Of a stretch of 64,000 nt of DNA, positions 13,001 to 23,212 are shown piece by piece. The first letter of the stretch is position 1. The number at the start of each line of letters is the position of its first letter. Below the pieces are notes generated by a model. It was not told where the DNA came from and ran no database searches. It saw only the letters and a program-made list of their open reading frames with translations. A program made the position numbers and the translations under genes. The stretch covers positions 9,522,764 to 9,586,763 of the forward strand of contig NC_092583.1 in NCBI RefSeq assembly GCF_037975245.1, read 5' to 3'. This DNA comes from Apostichopus japonicus (taxonomy: Eukaryota; Echinodermata; Holothuroidea; Aspidochirotida; Stichopodidae).

Positions 13001-16000
13001 TACCAATATCCTCCCTCCCAGCCACCCTCCCCTCCCCCCTCCTCCTGCAGCAATTGTGGTAGGGTTTCCAAGGAAATTTTGCACAAATGTCAGTTCGTAG
13101 ATAGATATGGTATTGTACAATGTTGTGGACTGACCATAAAGATAGGAGTTTTCACTACAGGTTATGAAAGTTGTTAGAACTATTTTTCAGCTTGACCACA
13201 CGTAACCAGATTCAGTTGTAAAAATTGCATCTTGCAAGGTTTCTTATACTGTAAAACCACAAAGAGAACAAACTGGAACAGTAGAAAAACCATTTACTGC
13301 CAATATAACATCGCAGTACCTCCCTCCCCACTTGAGAGATTCCAACATGGGATTACTCCAAGTATCGCTCGTCTAGTCTTGCTCATAGGTTTTGACCGTA
13401 AACTGAATTTTTTTCCAAATATGTATACTGCTTGAGATGCTCGCTCGAGATGATGCACAACCCTCCCTTTCGTGGGAACTTGGTAACAGAAAACCACAAA
13501 ATGATAATGTCCTCTTTCCAGGTTTTAAACAGTGATCTCTCCTGTTGTGAGCCCAGTAATAGGATGAAGACATGGACATTATCATTGTGGGTAATGAAAT
13601 GAAGCAACTACATTATATACTATTTCTTTTCCTATCACTTTTTCTTCCTCTTTTTTGTCTTTTGTTTCTAACAGGGAGAAGATGTGCCTGCAACAGCGAT
13701 TATTGCAACTCCATGGCGAACAGCACCTGCTACTTGCAAAACAACGTGGGCCACTGCGCCAAGATCAAGACCTTCGAAGACGGGCAGATCAAGTTGGTCC
13801 TCAAGTGTGAAAGCCAACCCCCTGCCACTGAGAGATTCTTCTGCACCTCGGTGACGGGTACCTCGATAGGATGCTGCAACAACACCGATTACTGCAACAA
13901 GTTTCTGTCAGTGCCCGATCCTACCATGGCAACACCGCCCAACGAAGGACGTAAGTTTGAGTTTCACTTCTCTACTCCTGCGCGCACTGTGTGTCGAAAG
14001 GTACTGTAGGACGCTGGGGGAGGGGACTGGGGCATCCTGCAGCCAAGCTTGGTAGGATGTAAGAGCTTGTGTTCTTCAGTTTCACATAATAATAATAATA
14101 ATTAGCAGTTCTTATATAGCGCAACTTACAATAAAGTCTCGCCGCGCTGTACGTAACCCTGGTCATTGGTAACTTGTCACACCTACACACCAAAGTGTGC
14201 ACAATTCAAACAATCTCTCCTGGGGCACCACAGTGCACCACAGCCACGTGTCCCCTGGGGGACTTACCATAGGGTGCAGCCACAAACCGGCGCACGCAAC
14301 TATATTCACAAGTCACCTCGCAAGTCCCCATTTATACACCTGGGTGAATACATTAAAGGCCTTGCCCAAGGACACAGCGCAATGATCTGGCCAGTGCTCG
14401 AACCTGTAATCCTTAGATCACAAGTCAACTGCCTTAAACACTTGACCACAAAGCCCACATGTTACTGTAGGCACTGCTGGGTCCGCTGAGATATTCTCCA
14501 TTGTTTGAGAAATGTTGATGCAGCCTTGCTGCATTGCAAGTTTGCAACTGCTGGAGCTTGTCCTTTCTTGAGATGCAGCACTGTGTCTTAGATGTCTCAC
14601 CTGTATATCGTGTCCAGCAGTCGTTCCAGGTCAATGTACACGCTGACGAGGAATCACGAGAAAAGTGGGTTGCAGCAAATTTTGACAGACACCAAGCCCG
14701 AGTACCACACTAGTTACTACATCGAAGTGCTCCATATATTGCAGTCACTGTACATGAAAAAATTAAAATGGCAAATATGAGTGATTAATATCTAACAGAG
14801 ATGCATTACTACGATGAACAATTTTCATAAGCTGCCATTTGAGTTTGAGTTTATTTTCCCACAGTGTGAATATACAATAATACAACATTTTGACAAGGTG
14901 GTGGAGGACTGAGTAAGCATAGCAGTCCCCTCCCCTCCCCCACCCCCCCCCCCTCCCACCCTTGACTAAAGGCAATAGATAATGGCAAAAAACAACCAAG
15001 GCAAGAAGGAACCAAAGAAAAGTCATGACCACCTGTGGTAAACTACACATTCAAGGAGTACTATTTGAGTTGGGTGCCATACAAGGTACCAGTATAGTGC
15101 AGAATTTGTTACATGTGTCTGTTTCCATGGTGACATGCTTTAGATGCAGACTGCAGTCTTAAGCAAGCCTAAGAAGCACATGACAGTGCTGTGCCACCCA
15201 GTGCTTGAATTTATTATTAATATTTTTAATTATTTTAAATTTTTTTTTTTTTCGACAGCAACGTGCGAACAGCCAATGAAGCCTGGTCCTTGTACTACTT
15301 CCACTCAGAGATACTACTATAACAGAACAAACAACACTTGCCAGAAGTTTAAATTCGGGGGCTGCCTGAACAACGACAACAACTTTCTCACGCAAGCGGA
15401 TTGTGAGGCGGAATGTAAAGGTCGGTAACATATTTTCTCTTTTTTTTTCGGCAAAAGTAGGCCCGCAGAGTAGTGAGTGACCGAAAACCTGATTTTTTTC
15501 TTCCAAATGAAACAGAATTTACAGGCATTTGATTATGTCAATATGATGAAATATAATACAAAAGAGAAAATTGATAAAAAAAAACTTACGAAGAGTGCAA
15601 GGATGGCAATTTGTAAATGTTACGATGTGAACAGTTTTAATGATGACAACAGCAATAGCAATACATTTCTCCCCCTTCAACTACCACTGTACTACCTCTG
15701 CCAGTCATTAGTGTGAATGTAGAAGAGAAAAAAAAAACAGCCCAATGACCAGGCTCATCATGATAGTAATGCTTGGAAGATTTCATACAGCTCACTGGTC
15801 ACAAGGAAGATAAGAAGACTTGAAAACTGTTTCTCCCTTTTCCGACATGAGTGCTTGAATTTTTTTGTCCTTAATAACCGGTTTTCTTTCTCAGTTGTTA
15901 ATGCATTTTGATTAACATGGTGCTTACAAAATGCTATTACTAACAATCAAGTTCTGAACATAATTGCCAAATACTGGCATTGTTATCTGCAACAACAGTG

Positions 16001-19000
16001 TTACTTTTGCTACAAGACTCTGACAATGCCCGGGGGGGGGGGGGGAGGAAGGAGGAAGAAAGGTTTAACATTTATTCCCCTCCTCTCTACGACGACACTG
16101 TTTTGATGAAACCCAGCAGATGTCAAAACACTACTTGAAAACACTTTGATATCCCCGTAGATAGAAACGTACATTCAAGTAGCCGTTGTCTGAATTTACT
16201 CGACACGAAATATCTCTGTAACGTGAAGATGATGATGATGATGATGATTGGCCGATTGGTTCAGTCTAACTTATCAACCTTTTACACTGTTGACATCCGC
16301 ATGGTGACATTTGAGAGGGAAGTCACGTATGTTCTATACACTTGGGGCTTCTAAGAGAGAGAGAGAGAATGAAATATGTTTAAGAAACAAGTGCATCTAC
16401 AGTACACTTCAAATCTCTCTCTCTCTCTCTCTCTATTTTTATTCCCCTTGCCTTTGTGTCTTCTCACAGAGTTGTTACAAAAGTACGACGACGATACACG
16501 TGTACCTGTAGCCATATCTCCATGGTTATTTGAATTTAAAGGACTGTTCCAAGTGACTTTGTCATTACCATTTGTTGATCTTCTATTTGACATACTCATT
16601 GGTCAGAAGAGTGCTATGGTACCCGGGGGGGGGGGGGAGAGGGGATAACCTCAGAGGGTAAGCTTGTTAGAAGTTTCACATATGCACCTTTTCTCTCGAC
16701 ACAACAAACATAGGTCAGACTAATATATAAGGGGTTTTGGCAGTTTGCCAAAAATTGCAACAAAATCAATCTTCAGTGAAGATGAGGGTTTTACTGTAGA
16801 ATGAAACATGCGACAGAGACTCTATTCATCTGTTAATTTGTCGGTGTTCCTCAATATTTTTACAACAGTGGGTGTCCGTCCTGGGTTTTTTTCTTGTGAT
16901 AACATTGCATCCGCTCGCCAAATGTTCTTGCTCCTTTAGACATCGTGATTGAAATCATTTGTTCTGACTGTCTCACTTCACACATATGACATATATAACG
17001 ACAGAAAAGACAATCTGAGGGCAATCCATAGAGATGCAGCTCTCATTTCCATTTTGCGTTTATAGCGCTTTTAAAATTAAAAATTTTCACATTTATATAT
17101 ATTTTAAATTTTAAGAATTTGTTTGTATCATTTTCGCTTTTACATTTGCAGTTTTTATACAATTTATTGTCAGATGGTATTTAACAAATTTTCTACCCTT
17201 TTTATACCTTATATTATCGATTTATATATTTGTATATCATGATTGTTTGTATTTTACTATAAAGCGCCTTAGAGCAATTTCTGATTGGATAAGGCGCTAT
17301 AGAAATTTTGTATAATAAATAAAATAATAAATAAATAAATCTCCTCCGGGACGAAAGTGATCGTTGGGGTTACTTTCAAATGCATCTGGATGCCATCTTT
17401 GTTAATAGGCCTGAATCCAATTTTTTTTTTTTTTTAAATTTTTTTTATGTATATAGTTTAGTCTAAAAGTTTAGCACAGAACGCTAACCGTCAATGTTGT
17501 TTCCATGCGAGGCATCAGATTTTAAATTTTATTTCAAAATTTTCTTCCTTCAGACTACAGTCCTGTCCCAGAAAGCCCAGGCATAGGTCCTGTCATCCAC
17601 ATGGCAACATTGATAGCCAGTCCAGTGTGCATCGTATGCATTGTGGTGACTCTCTTCGTCATCCTACAACAGAGGTGCACCTCCAAGGTGCCAGAGTACG
17701 TCCTGCCGATAGGGAACGGTGGGCCCTTCATCGAACCTCCCGGTAACGGCATCGACGAAATGATAGAGATCAGTAAAGAAGGCACCGGGTCCGGATCAGG
17801 TATGGAATAATTGCCCTGTACCTACAGTTTCCTTTCGTTCTGAAGTAACACCGAATGCGTGTCCAAAAAATTGCTGAGCGGTCTTCTTTTGGGTCTTCTG
17901 CCTCCTCATTTTCACCGCCGAAAAGTTTGATAAAAGTGTTCGTCGCCAGTCGTAATAAAAACGGTCGGCTCTGTGCAAGAGAAACTAGGTCCACGACCAG
18001 ATGTGTATAATCCCAACCGTTAGATTTGGTAGTTTGAAATGTGTGCCATGTCCGAGATAATCTCTTAAAAATACCCAGAATAAAAGCATTCAACACATCC
18101 CTCCACCGTTTGCATAGACCATTTCTTTCTCTTTGGACGAGCGATTTTGACAAGAATATTTTGTACGGAAGATTCAAAAGCAAAACAAGGGACCTTGGGT
18201 AAACGTTTAGAGACTTTCTTTTTTATGTGTAAAAGTAAGTTGGCCTTTTTCTTTCACTTTCTTTTTTAATCGCAATTTTCTCTTTTGTCTCTCTCTCGTC
18301 AAGGTTTGCCTCTGCTGGTGCAGAGGACCATAGCCAGACAGATCATCCTGCTGGATACGATCGGAAAGGGGCGATACGGCGAGGTCTACAAGGGGCGTTG
18401 GAGAGGGGAGTTTGTAGCCGTCAAGATCTTCTCATCCAGGGAAGAGAGATCCTGGTTCAGAGAAACTGAAATCTATCAAACGGTGATGTTGAGACACGCT
18501 AACATCCTTGGCTTCATCGCAGCTGACAACAAAGGTATTTGGGGGCAGACCGGGGGAAAACAAAGTTTGAAATTAAGTCGAAGTGAACAAAGCGTTGCAT
18601 CATTCTTTGCAGCATGTCAACGTCTTTCACCATAGTTAGATATGAGTATGAAATTTGGTTTGCAGCAGTGGGGTGGGGATTGGGGGGGTGGGTTTCATCA
18701 GTGTGGATTTTTTTTAATATGCCAAGGAGTCTGTGAAATTTCAAATTAGTCGACAGGTTTTTATTATTAACCGTAGGCAACTTTGGTGCTCATTCAGCTA
18801 CTGCTCTAGTTTGCATCTAAATCTTTGAGCCGAAGTTATCGTTTATTATATCGATTCTGTTCCCACAGCTCTGAAGGTGGGGAGGGAGGTGGGGAGGAAG
18901 TTGATCAGAGAACAAATTCTTGGCAGAGTTGGCAGTGAAAAATAAGCTAGTTATTTGGGTGACCAAACTGTGCTTCCGGCAGGATGCACAATAATAGGGC

Positions 19001-22000
19001 TTCCATTTTTCATAGCTTTTTGCAATATTTTCTTCAAACTTTCCAGATAATGGCCTATGCACACAGTTATTGCTAATCACTGACTACCACGAACGAGGGT
19101 CACTCTTTGACTTCCTGGACTGTAACACTGTGGATATTCAGGGCATGTTGACTCTTGCTCTATCCCTAGCAACAGGATTGGCTCATTTGCATATGGAGAT
19201 TGTTGGCATGCAAGGTAAAAACATAAAAAATTAAATGTGTTCATGGTAACATTAGCCAGGTGTTATTTCCATATTGCGAGTTATTTTGAATTTCACCGAC
19301 AGATTTATGAATTGTAATTTTATTTTATTTTATTTTATATCATTTCGGTTAGGATTGACAATGTACAGAATTATATGTATATTCTCCCTCTTAAAACTCT
19401 TAGTAAGAGATATTACACTATATATAGATTTGTGCATGCTTGTTAAAGGTCTAAGGACACCTAGCCCCACATTCAGTAGGTTTGTTGTGTATGATAATCT
19501 CATTCAAAATCTCTTGAAATTTTTTGAAAAGCTCCCTTTGTTTCAAATGTATACATATTTGAAAGTTTTGATGAATGTGGGGAAACTTTAAATATGTGCA
19601 AATTATGACATAGAGTGTTGTGCTCATCAAAATTTCTTATGTTAGCCTTTACTAAGTTAACCCCTAATTACAAGCCCACATACATCATTTGAATAATGTG
19701 ATGTTCCTCTTTTCAAAGAAGACAAAATATTTCCACAAAATCACCTTAGGCCACAAACCAGTGTTCAGTGTCCTTGAAACGAAGGTTGTAAAAACAAAGG
19801 AATTTCATAACAGAATATTAGGTAGTCATCCTTTACATAATCAATGTGCATAATTAGCTATTAATGTTTATTCATAAATGATACTAGAATTAAGAAAAAA
19901 CTTGTAAAATGGTCAATCTTTGATGGGAGTTGCAGCTATTTTCATAATTTCTAATGCCAATAGAGTACTTAGGACAATGTTGTTCCTAGGTCTCTTTAGA
20001 CCTTTAACTTCTTCCTCCAGGAAAGTTTATTTGTGTGGACTACAGGACTTGTTTGGAATTATAAGAAGTGCCTTTCGTTGAAATTGTGACTGTTTTGGAC
20101 AAAAGTTTGTCTTTTTGGGTTGGCTTTCATAAATTAATGGATTCATACATGTATGACTGTTGGCATCATTTAAGTGTCCTATTTATCATTACACACTTTT
20201 TTTAGAGAGTAACGTAAAGAAGTATGGTGGGCAACAAAAGCTATGGTGAAATCGCGCTGATTGGGTTGTTTCATAAAAGTTTCCCCGAAAATGTGGGATT
20301 TTTGAATACCGGATAGTAAAACAGGCTGGAGATGGTTTTCATTCAATATATATATTTTTTTATTAACATTCAAATTTAAGGCTTTTCAATGACTCTTTGT
20401 GAGTATCATTGTACTGTTCAGTAATAATCTCGAATAACTACTCTGCCTTTGCACGTTCCCCACCCCAGGGAAGCCTGCCATCGCTCACAGAGACCTGAAG
20501 AGCAAAAACGTCCTGGTCAAGAGGAACGGTCAGTGTGCGATTGCTGACCTCGGGCTCGCCGTCAGGCATATTTCGGCCACGGACACCGTAGACATCGCCC
20601 AGAACAACCGTATCGGGACAAAGAGGTACATGGCACCGGAGGTCCTGAATGACACCCTGAACAGGAGCCACTTCGATTCCTTCAAGCGGGCAGATATTTA
20701 TTCTCTCGGCTTGATCCTGTGGGAAATCGGAAGGAGATGCTACGTCGGTGGTAGGCACTTTCATTTCTTCCCTTTCACCCTTTAATTCAGCTCACGTGTC
20801 CACTTCAGCCCTATCCATGTCTAAATGACCCCCCTTATGCTCTGACAGGTTCCCGTACGGTCACATCAATTAATTATTAATTCATTAATCACATCAATTA
20901 TGATGTGGTTTTTCTTTTCTAGGACCAGGAATTAGCCAAGGATGCCACTTCCGAAGTAGCGTCAATTACCAACATATATGAGCTGCTAACACCCTTGACT
21001 GAACAATTATGTAACAGACTGTGCTAATGTGACAGTGATATGGCCTAACCTGCCAGTAAAAGACAGATTTCCTCATCATGGCAGTAAAGCCCTGATTTGA
21101 CCAAGCGTACAACGGCCTAGACAGTTTGGGTTGCACCCTTGAAAAAAAAAAAAAAAATTCCAAATGTTGCTTGGAAGTGGCATCCCACACAAAATATCAT
21201 ACAATTGTGAAATCACAGCTCATGTTTCAAAGCTCTTCTGCCGGTGGGCAGGAAGTGCTAGTTAAACTGTCAAGTTCTGTTTGTTGGGACTGACCTTAAC
21301 GTAATTTAAGGCTATCATCCTTCTTTTGTTCTTATTGGCTGGACCGAATGGAAATATGTTTCACAGGCGGAATATGGCCCATGGGGGCCACCTATTGAGA
21401 ACCCACGATACAGATATTTATATACATATTCTATGGAAAATTTTTCCTGTTTTTTAAGACATTTCATCGAGTTCAGCTAGGTCAAAGGTTGTGGTCTAAC
21501 TCTGGCATTCTGCTCAGTTTTTCAGGAGATATTTTGAAACCTCAGTAGTCCCTGTCCTTAGCAATAGTCATACACAGGCTACGTTTGTCACATTTATTCG
21601 CAGACTTGAAAAAAATCTGTTAGACAGTTTAATTCTTGATGAAGGACCTTTTTAACAGGTCACTAAATTGAAGTCTAAGCTATAATATAACAAACTGTAG
21701 AAGCTCTGATGTTCTTGTGATCTGTGAAATTGTTACTCTCGTCTCTCTTTCTCTCTCTCAGGTATCTACGAAGATTACTACCTGCCATACTACGACATGG
21801 TACCCGCGGATCCGTCCCTGGACGAAATGAGGCGCGTGGTATGCATGGAAAACCGACGGCCTTCCATACCCAATCGGTGGAATAGCTACGAGGTGAGCTC
21901 AGTTCTTTACCCTTTTTAAACCCTTTTATTAAATGCCCAAACTGAGTGACTGATAGTTGTCCTACATTGGACATCGGGAAACTGTCTCTGTCTTTAATTA

Positions 22001-23188
22001 TGATATCTAGCTCTCACCTGTAATTCCACTTATTTTTTGGGTGTAGTCTTTGCCGAATACAAAGGGTATGTTGATGGGGCTTTTAAACACAATGATTTCA
22101 GAAAGTTCATCATTTCCAAATGGTGTGTAGATGCGCCTCGGTGAGTACAAGAAGAACCCCTGTTGAAATTTGGTGGAGGTCAAGGCTTGTTTGAGGTCAA
22201 CAGAGGTCAACTTCTGAAACCTTATCAACTCAGAAAAGTACCACTTGGTTTGAACTTCATATTTCGTATGTAGACGCTCCTCGCTAGATTTGGTGGTGGG
22301 ATGGAGGTCAAAGGTCATTTTGTGGTCTACAGAGGTCAAAGTCTGAAAACCTTGTAAACTCAGAGAAGTACCACTTGGTTTGAACTTCATATTTCGTATG
22401 TAGACGCTCCTCGCTAGATTTTGTGGTGGTGGTGGTGGAGGTCAAAGGTCATTTTGTGGTCTACAGATGTCAAAGTCTGGAACCTTGGCTTCCTGATTTC
22501 TTCTGTTGCTTTTGTTTTATTCCACTTTTGATTTTGTTTAATTCTTCCTTCCTTGTAAATGCCATTCTTCTAACTTTTACTCTTTTACCTCATATTTCTT
22601 ACTTCCATTTTCCTTGCGTTGTTAACGTTATCCCCGTTCATGTGTGATTCCAACCGTACCAATTGTAGAAATTTGAAATAAGAAACTTGGAATGTTGCTT
22701 GTATTACATAACTTAACAGAGACATCCAGGTTGATCCCCATTTCATGTTTTAGAAGTCTTATCGTTGTCAAAGCATTGAAAATTTCACCTCCTGATAAAA
22801 CCACTGGTTGTCCGAAACGTATTTCACGATGGACATTATTATTACACCTGGAAGTTATCGTATCCTCTGGTGCGGGTACCAGTTGCACAAACATGCAGAC
22901 AAGATCCAGAAAGGGGTTGGGAGGGTAGTACAGGAAGGTGGGGTGGTTGGGGGGGTAGATATATCTCCTTAACTGCCTGCTGTAATGTGACTGACAAGTT
23001 AGACACATGGATACTTTAAATCTCATATCTGGATCCACGTTACGTTCTTTTTTTTTTGTCAGGAACTTCGAGTGATGGCTAAGATCATGAAAGAGTGCTG
23101 GTATGCCAATGGTGGAGCTCGTCTGACTGCCCTCCGCATCAAGAAGACGTTGGCAACCCTTTACCCGCTGGAAGACATCAAGGTCTAG
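6936..23188 (+). CDS. Alk4/5/7: Type I TGF-beta/activin receptor kinase with Kunitz domain (ALK4/5/7 class), nine coding exons
   Basis: A transmembrane serine/threonine kinase that, in this family, is phosphorylated by a type II receptor on ligand binding and then phosphorylates R-Smads. Exons: 6936-7023, 13675-13950, 15259-15420, 17554-17799, 18304-18534, 19047-19214, 20469-20750, 21762-21892, 23063-23188. They sum to 1710 nt in one frame (569 aa). Order: signal peptide (1-21), activin-receptor ectodomain (about 32-110), Kunitz (124-173), TM helix (192-213), GS box (252-258), kinase (about 275-565). Kinase motifs: [34 protein letters not shown]. The L45 loop, ADNKDNGLCTQ, resembles that of ALK4/5 (ADNKDNGTWTQ), predicting Smad2/3 signalling. 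Human ALK5 is 503 aa; the Kunitz exon accounts for most of the excess. Exon 1 is the least certain part. Confidence 0.93.
8340..8480 (+). repeat. Single diverged unit of the AGGTCA-type repeat
   Basis: Contains AACTCAAAAACTTTATC, CTTCATATTTGGTGTGTGGATGC and GTTCAAAGGTCATTT in the same order as the units at 22007-22475. Confidence 0.5.
9580..9597 (+). repeat. Poly-G tract
   Basis: A run of about 16 G in intron 1. Similar mononucleotide G or C runs occur at about 1000, 16033, 16625, 31267 and 31341. Confidence 0.9.
10183..10564. mobile_element. hAT-type MITE (CAGTGGCGGAGC family)
   Basis: A 382 bp element with perfect 12 bp terminal inverted repeats, CAGTGGCGGAGC and GCTCCGCCACTG. It is flanked by the 8 bp target-site duplication GGGAGAAC (10175-10182 and 10565-10572). 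It is non-coding. An internal block (GCGCCACCACTGGTTGGCGCG, CAGAAATTTTTT) is shared with the fragment at 31440-31490. The family assignment to hAT rests on duplication length and end sequence. Confidence 0.92.
11708..11790 (+). repeat. TA/CA compound microsatellite
   Basis: Runs of TA then CA, followed by further GTATATGTATATATAT. Confidence 0.85.
13675..13950 (+). CDS. Alk4/5/7: Receptor exon 2: activin-type ligand-binding ectodomain
   Basis: Encodes about 92 residues with the cysteine pattern of the activin-receptor (three-finger) fold. It opens [10 protein letters not shown] and closes [11 protein letters not shown], the CC-X4-5-C-N ending shared by TGF-beta family receptors. It is bounded by TTTCTAACAG and GGAC|GTAAGT, and both junctions are phase 1. 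N-linked sequons include NST and NNT. The middle of the domain is diverged, as is usual for these ectodomains. Confidence 0.9.
14086..14457 (-). repeat. tRNA-derived SINE with CTTGGGCAAGG core, copy 1 (in intron 2)
   Basis: On the minus strand it starts GGGCTTTGTGGTCAAGTG, a tRNA-like head with a B box at ACAGGTTCGAGC. Next comes the TGTCCTTGGGCAAGGC block seen in the central domains of several animal SINE groups, then a long body ending in (ATT)n at 14086-14101. It matches 40066-40452 closely. A TATATAAG-type tail element, GCGCTATATAAG, sits near the 3' end. Confidence 0.85.
15259..15420 (+). CDS. Alk4/5/7: Receptor exon 3: Kunitz/BPTI domain
   Basis: A 162 bp exon between TTTTTTTCGACAG and AAAG|GTCGGT that encodes a complete Kunitz domain. 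The six cysteines show exactly the BPTI spacing (8, 15, 7, 12 and 3 residues between them). The fold signatures RYYYN, FKFGGC and NNF are present. The P1 and P1' positions after the second cysteine are Thr-Thr, where BPTI has Lys-Ala, so trypsin-type inhibition is not expected. Two overlapping N-glycosylation sequons lie in NRTNNT. Both ends are phase 1, and joining exon 2 directly to exon 4 also keeps frame. I know of no Kunitz domain in type I receptors of other animals. Confidence 0.92.
16033..16045 (+). repeat. Poly-G tract in intron 3
   Basis: About 13 consecutive G. Confidence 0.85.
16228..16433 (+). repeat. Cluster of GAT, GA and CT microsatellites
   Basis: GAT repeats at about 16228-16247, GA at about 16355-16368 and CT at about 16412-16433, all within intron 3. 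Confidence 0.85.
17048..17345 (+). repeat. Retroelement 3' tail-like repeat (GCGCCTTAGAGC / AAGGCGCTATAG)
   Basis: Contains TATAGCGCTTTT at the left, then AAAGCGCCTTAGAGCAATTT and GGATAAGGCGCTATAGAAAT followed by AATAAATAAAATAATAAATA. This GCGCTATA plus A-rich tail arrangement is common at the 3' ends of SINEs and LINEs in invertebrates. The 5' part is not recognisable. Confidence 0.55.
17554..17799 (+). CDS. Alk4/5/7: Receptor exon 4: juxtamembrane, transmembrane helix, start of GS box
   Basis: After a short proline-rich stalk comes a hydrophobic helix of about 22 residues ([20 protein letters not shown]...), then a basic/polar cytoplasmic segment ([12 protein letters not shown]) and the acidic run IDEMIEIS. 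The exon ends inside the GS box at GTGSGS|G. Human ALK5 has TTSGSGSG here. This protein has EGTGSGSG, so the two leading threonines are replaced while one Thr and two Ser remain. Bounded by CTTCCTTCAG and TCAG|GTATGG, phase 1 at both ends. Confidence 0.93.
18304..18534 (+). CDS. Alk4/5/7: Receptor exon 5: GS box end and kinase N-lobe
   Basis: Encodes [14 protein letters not shown] (the [11 protein letters not shown] block that binds FKBP12 in ALK5), the glycine-rich loop GKGRYGEV, the ATP-binding lysine in VAVKIF, and [17 protein letters not shown] with the alpha-C glutamate. It ends IAADNK at the L45 loop. Splice sites are CGTCAAG and AAAG|GTATTT, phase 1 at both ends. Near-identity to vertebrate ALK4/5 in this stretch is the main basis for the class call. 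Confidence 0.96.
19047..19214 (+). CDS. Alk4/5/7: Receptor exon 6: L45 loop and kinase hinge
   Basis: Encodes [18 protein letters not shown] and [12 protein letters not shown], ending [10 protein letters not shown]. The Asn-Lys-Asp-Asn of the L45 loop is intact across the junction with exon 5. This loop sets R-Smad choice in the family and points to Smad2/3. TW of ALK5 is LC here. Acceptor CTTTCCAG, donor CAAG|GTAAAA. It is too fragmented by introns to show as a long open frame. Confidence 0.95.
19447..20004. mobile_element. TTAA-flanked MITE, family A, copy 2 (in intron 6)
   Basis: A 558 bp element flanked by TTAA (19443-19446 and 20005-20008). Its terminal inverted repeats are AGGTCTAAGGACACCTAG at the left and CTAGGTCTCTTTAGACCT at the right. 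It is homologous throughout to 3239-3820, in the same orientation. It is non-coding and lies wholly within an intron. Confidence 0.85.
20469..20750 (+). CDS. Alk4/5/7: Receptor exon 7: catalytic loop and activation segment
   Basis: Encodes [19 protein letters not shown] with the catalytic Asp and Asn, [10 protein letters not shown] (DLG replaces DFG, as in all TGF-beta receptors), [11 protein letters not shown] and [20 protein letters not shown]. Bounded by CACCCCAG and GGTG|GTAGGC. GC content is clearly higher than in the surrounding intron. All expected catalytic residues are present, so the kinase should be active. Confidence 0.97.
21762..21892 (+). CDS. Alk4/5/7: Receptor exon 8: kinase C-lobe
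   Basis: Encodes [19 protein letters not shown] then [21 protein letters not shown]. This corresponds to the ALK5 segment around EDYQLPYYDLVPSDPS. Acceptor CTCTCTCTCAG, donor CGAG|GTGAGC. It enters in phase 1 and leaves in phase 0. Confidence 0.96.
22007..22475 (+). repeat. Tandem repeat of about 120 bp with AGGTCA half-sites (intron 8)
   Basis: About three to four diverged units. Each carries AAGTACCACTTGGTTTGAAC, CTTCATATTTCGTATGTAGA, CGCTCCTCGCTAGATTT and GGAGGTCAAAGGTCATTTTG. Perfect AGGTCA-A-AGGTCA direct repeats (DR1) lie at 22305-22317 and 22439-22451. A perfect AGGTCA-N4-AGGTCA (DR4) lies at 22194-22209. Related units, in the opposite sense, are at 42590-43115. Confidence 0.8.
23063..23188 (+). 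CDS. Alk4/5/7: Receptor exon 9: C-terminal kinase end and stop
   Basis: Encodes [17 protein letters not shown] and [17 protein letters not shown], ending EDIKV and TAG at 23186-23188. This is the ALK4/5 C-terminus ([11 protein letters not shown]...IKM in vertebrates). Acceptor TTTTTTTGTCAG. Confidence 0.97.
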   Translation, partial: ELRVMAKIMKECWYANGGARLTALRIKKTLATLYPLEDIKV

Positions 23189-23212
23189 AGATGTACCTCG
23201 TGGTCCCAAAGT

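Larger units (their letters stand above)
7024..13674 (+). other. Receptor intron 1 (6.65 kb)
   Basis: Starts GTAAGC and ends TTTCTAACAG. It carries an hAT MITE (10183-10564), small TA/CA microsatellites (11710-11790, 12705-12725) and a poly-G tract near 9581. A stretch at about 8340-8460 resembles the GGTCAAAGGTCA-bearing tandem repeats found later. I see no other gene in it. Confidence 0.65.

Noticed and set aside
14166-14489. Open frames also found at 40050-40413 with similar protein sequence
   Set aside because: The similarity reflects two copies of one tRNA-derived SINE, not a conserved protein.
17770-18183. Minus-strand open frame overlapping the TM exon and intron 4
   Set aside because: Antisense of a well-supported exon plus intron; no domain similarity.
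20438-20764. Minus-strand open frame opposite the kinase exon
   Set aside because: Shadow of the GC-rich catalytic exon on the other strand.
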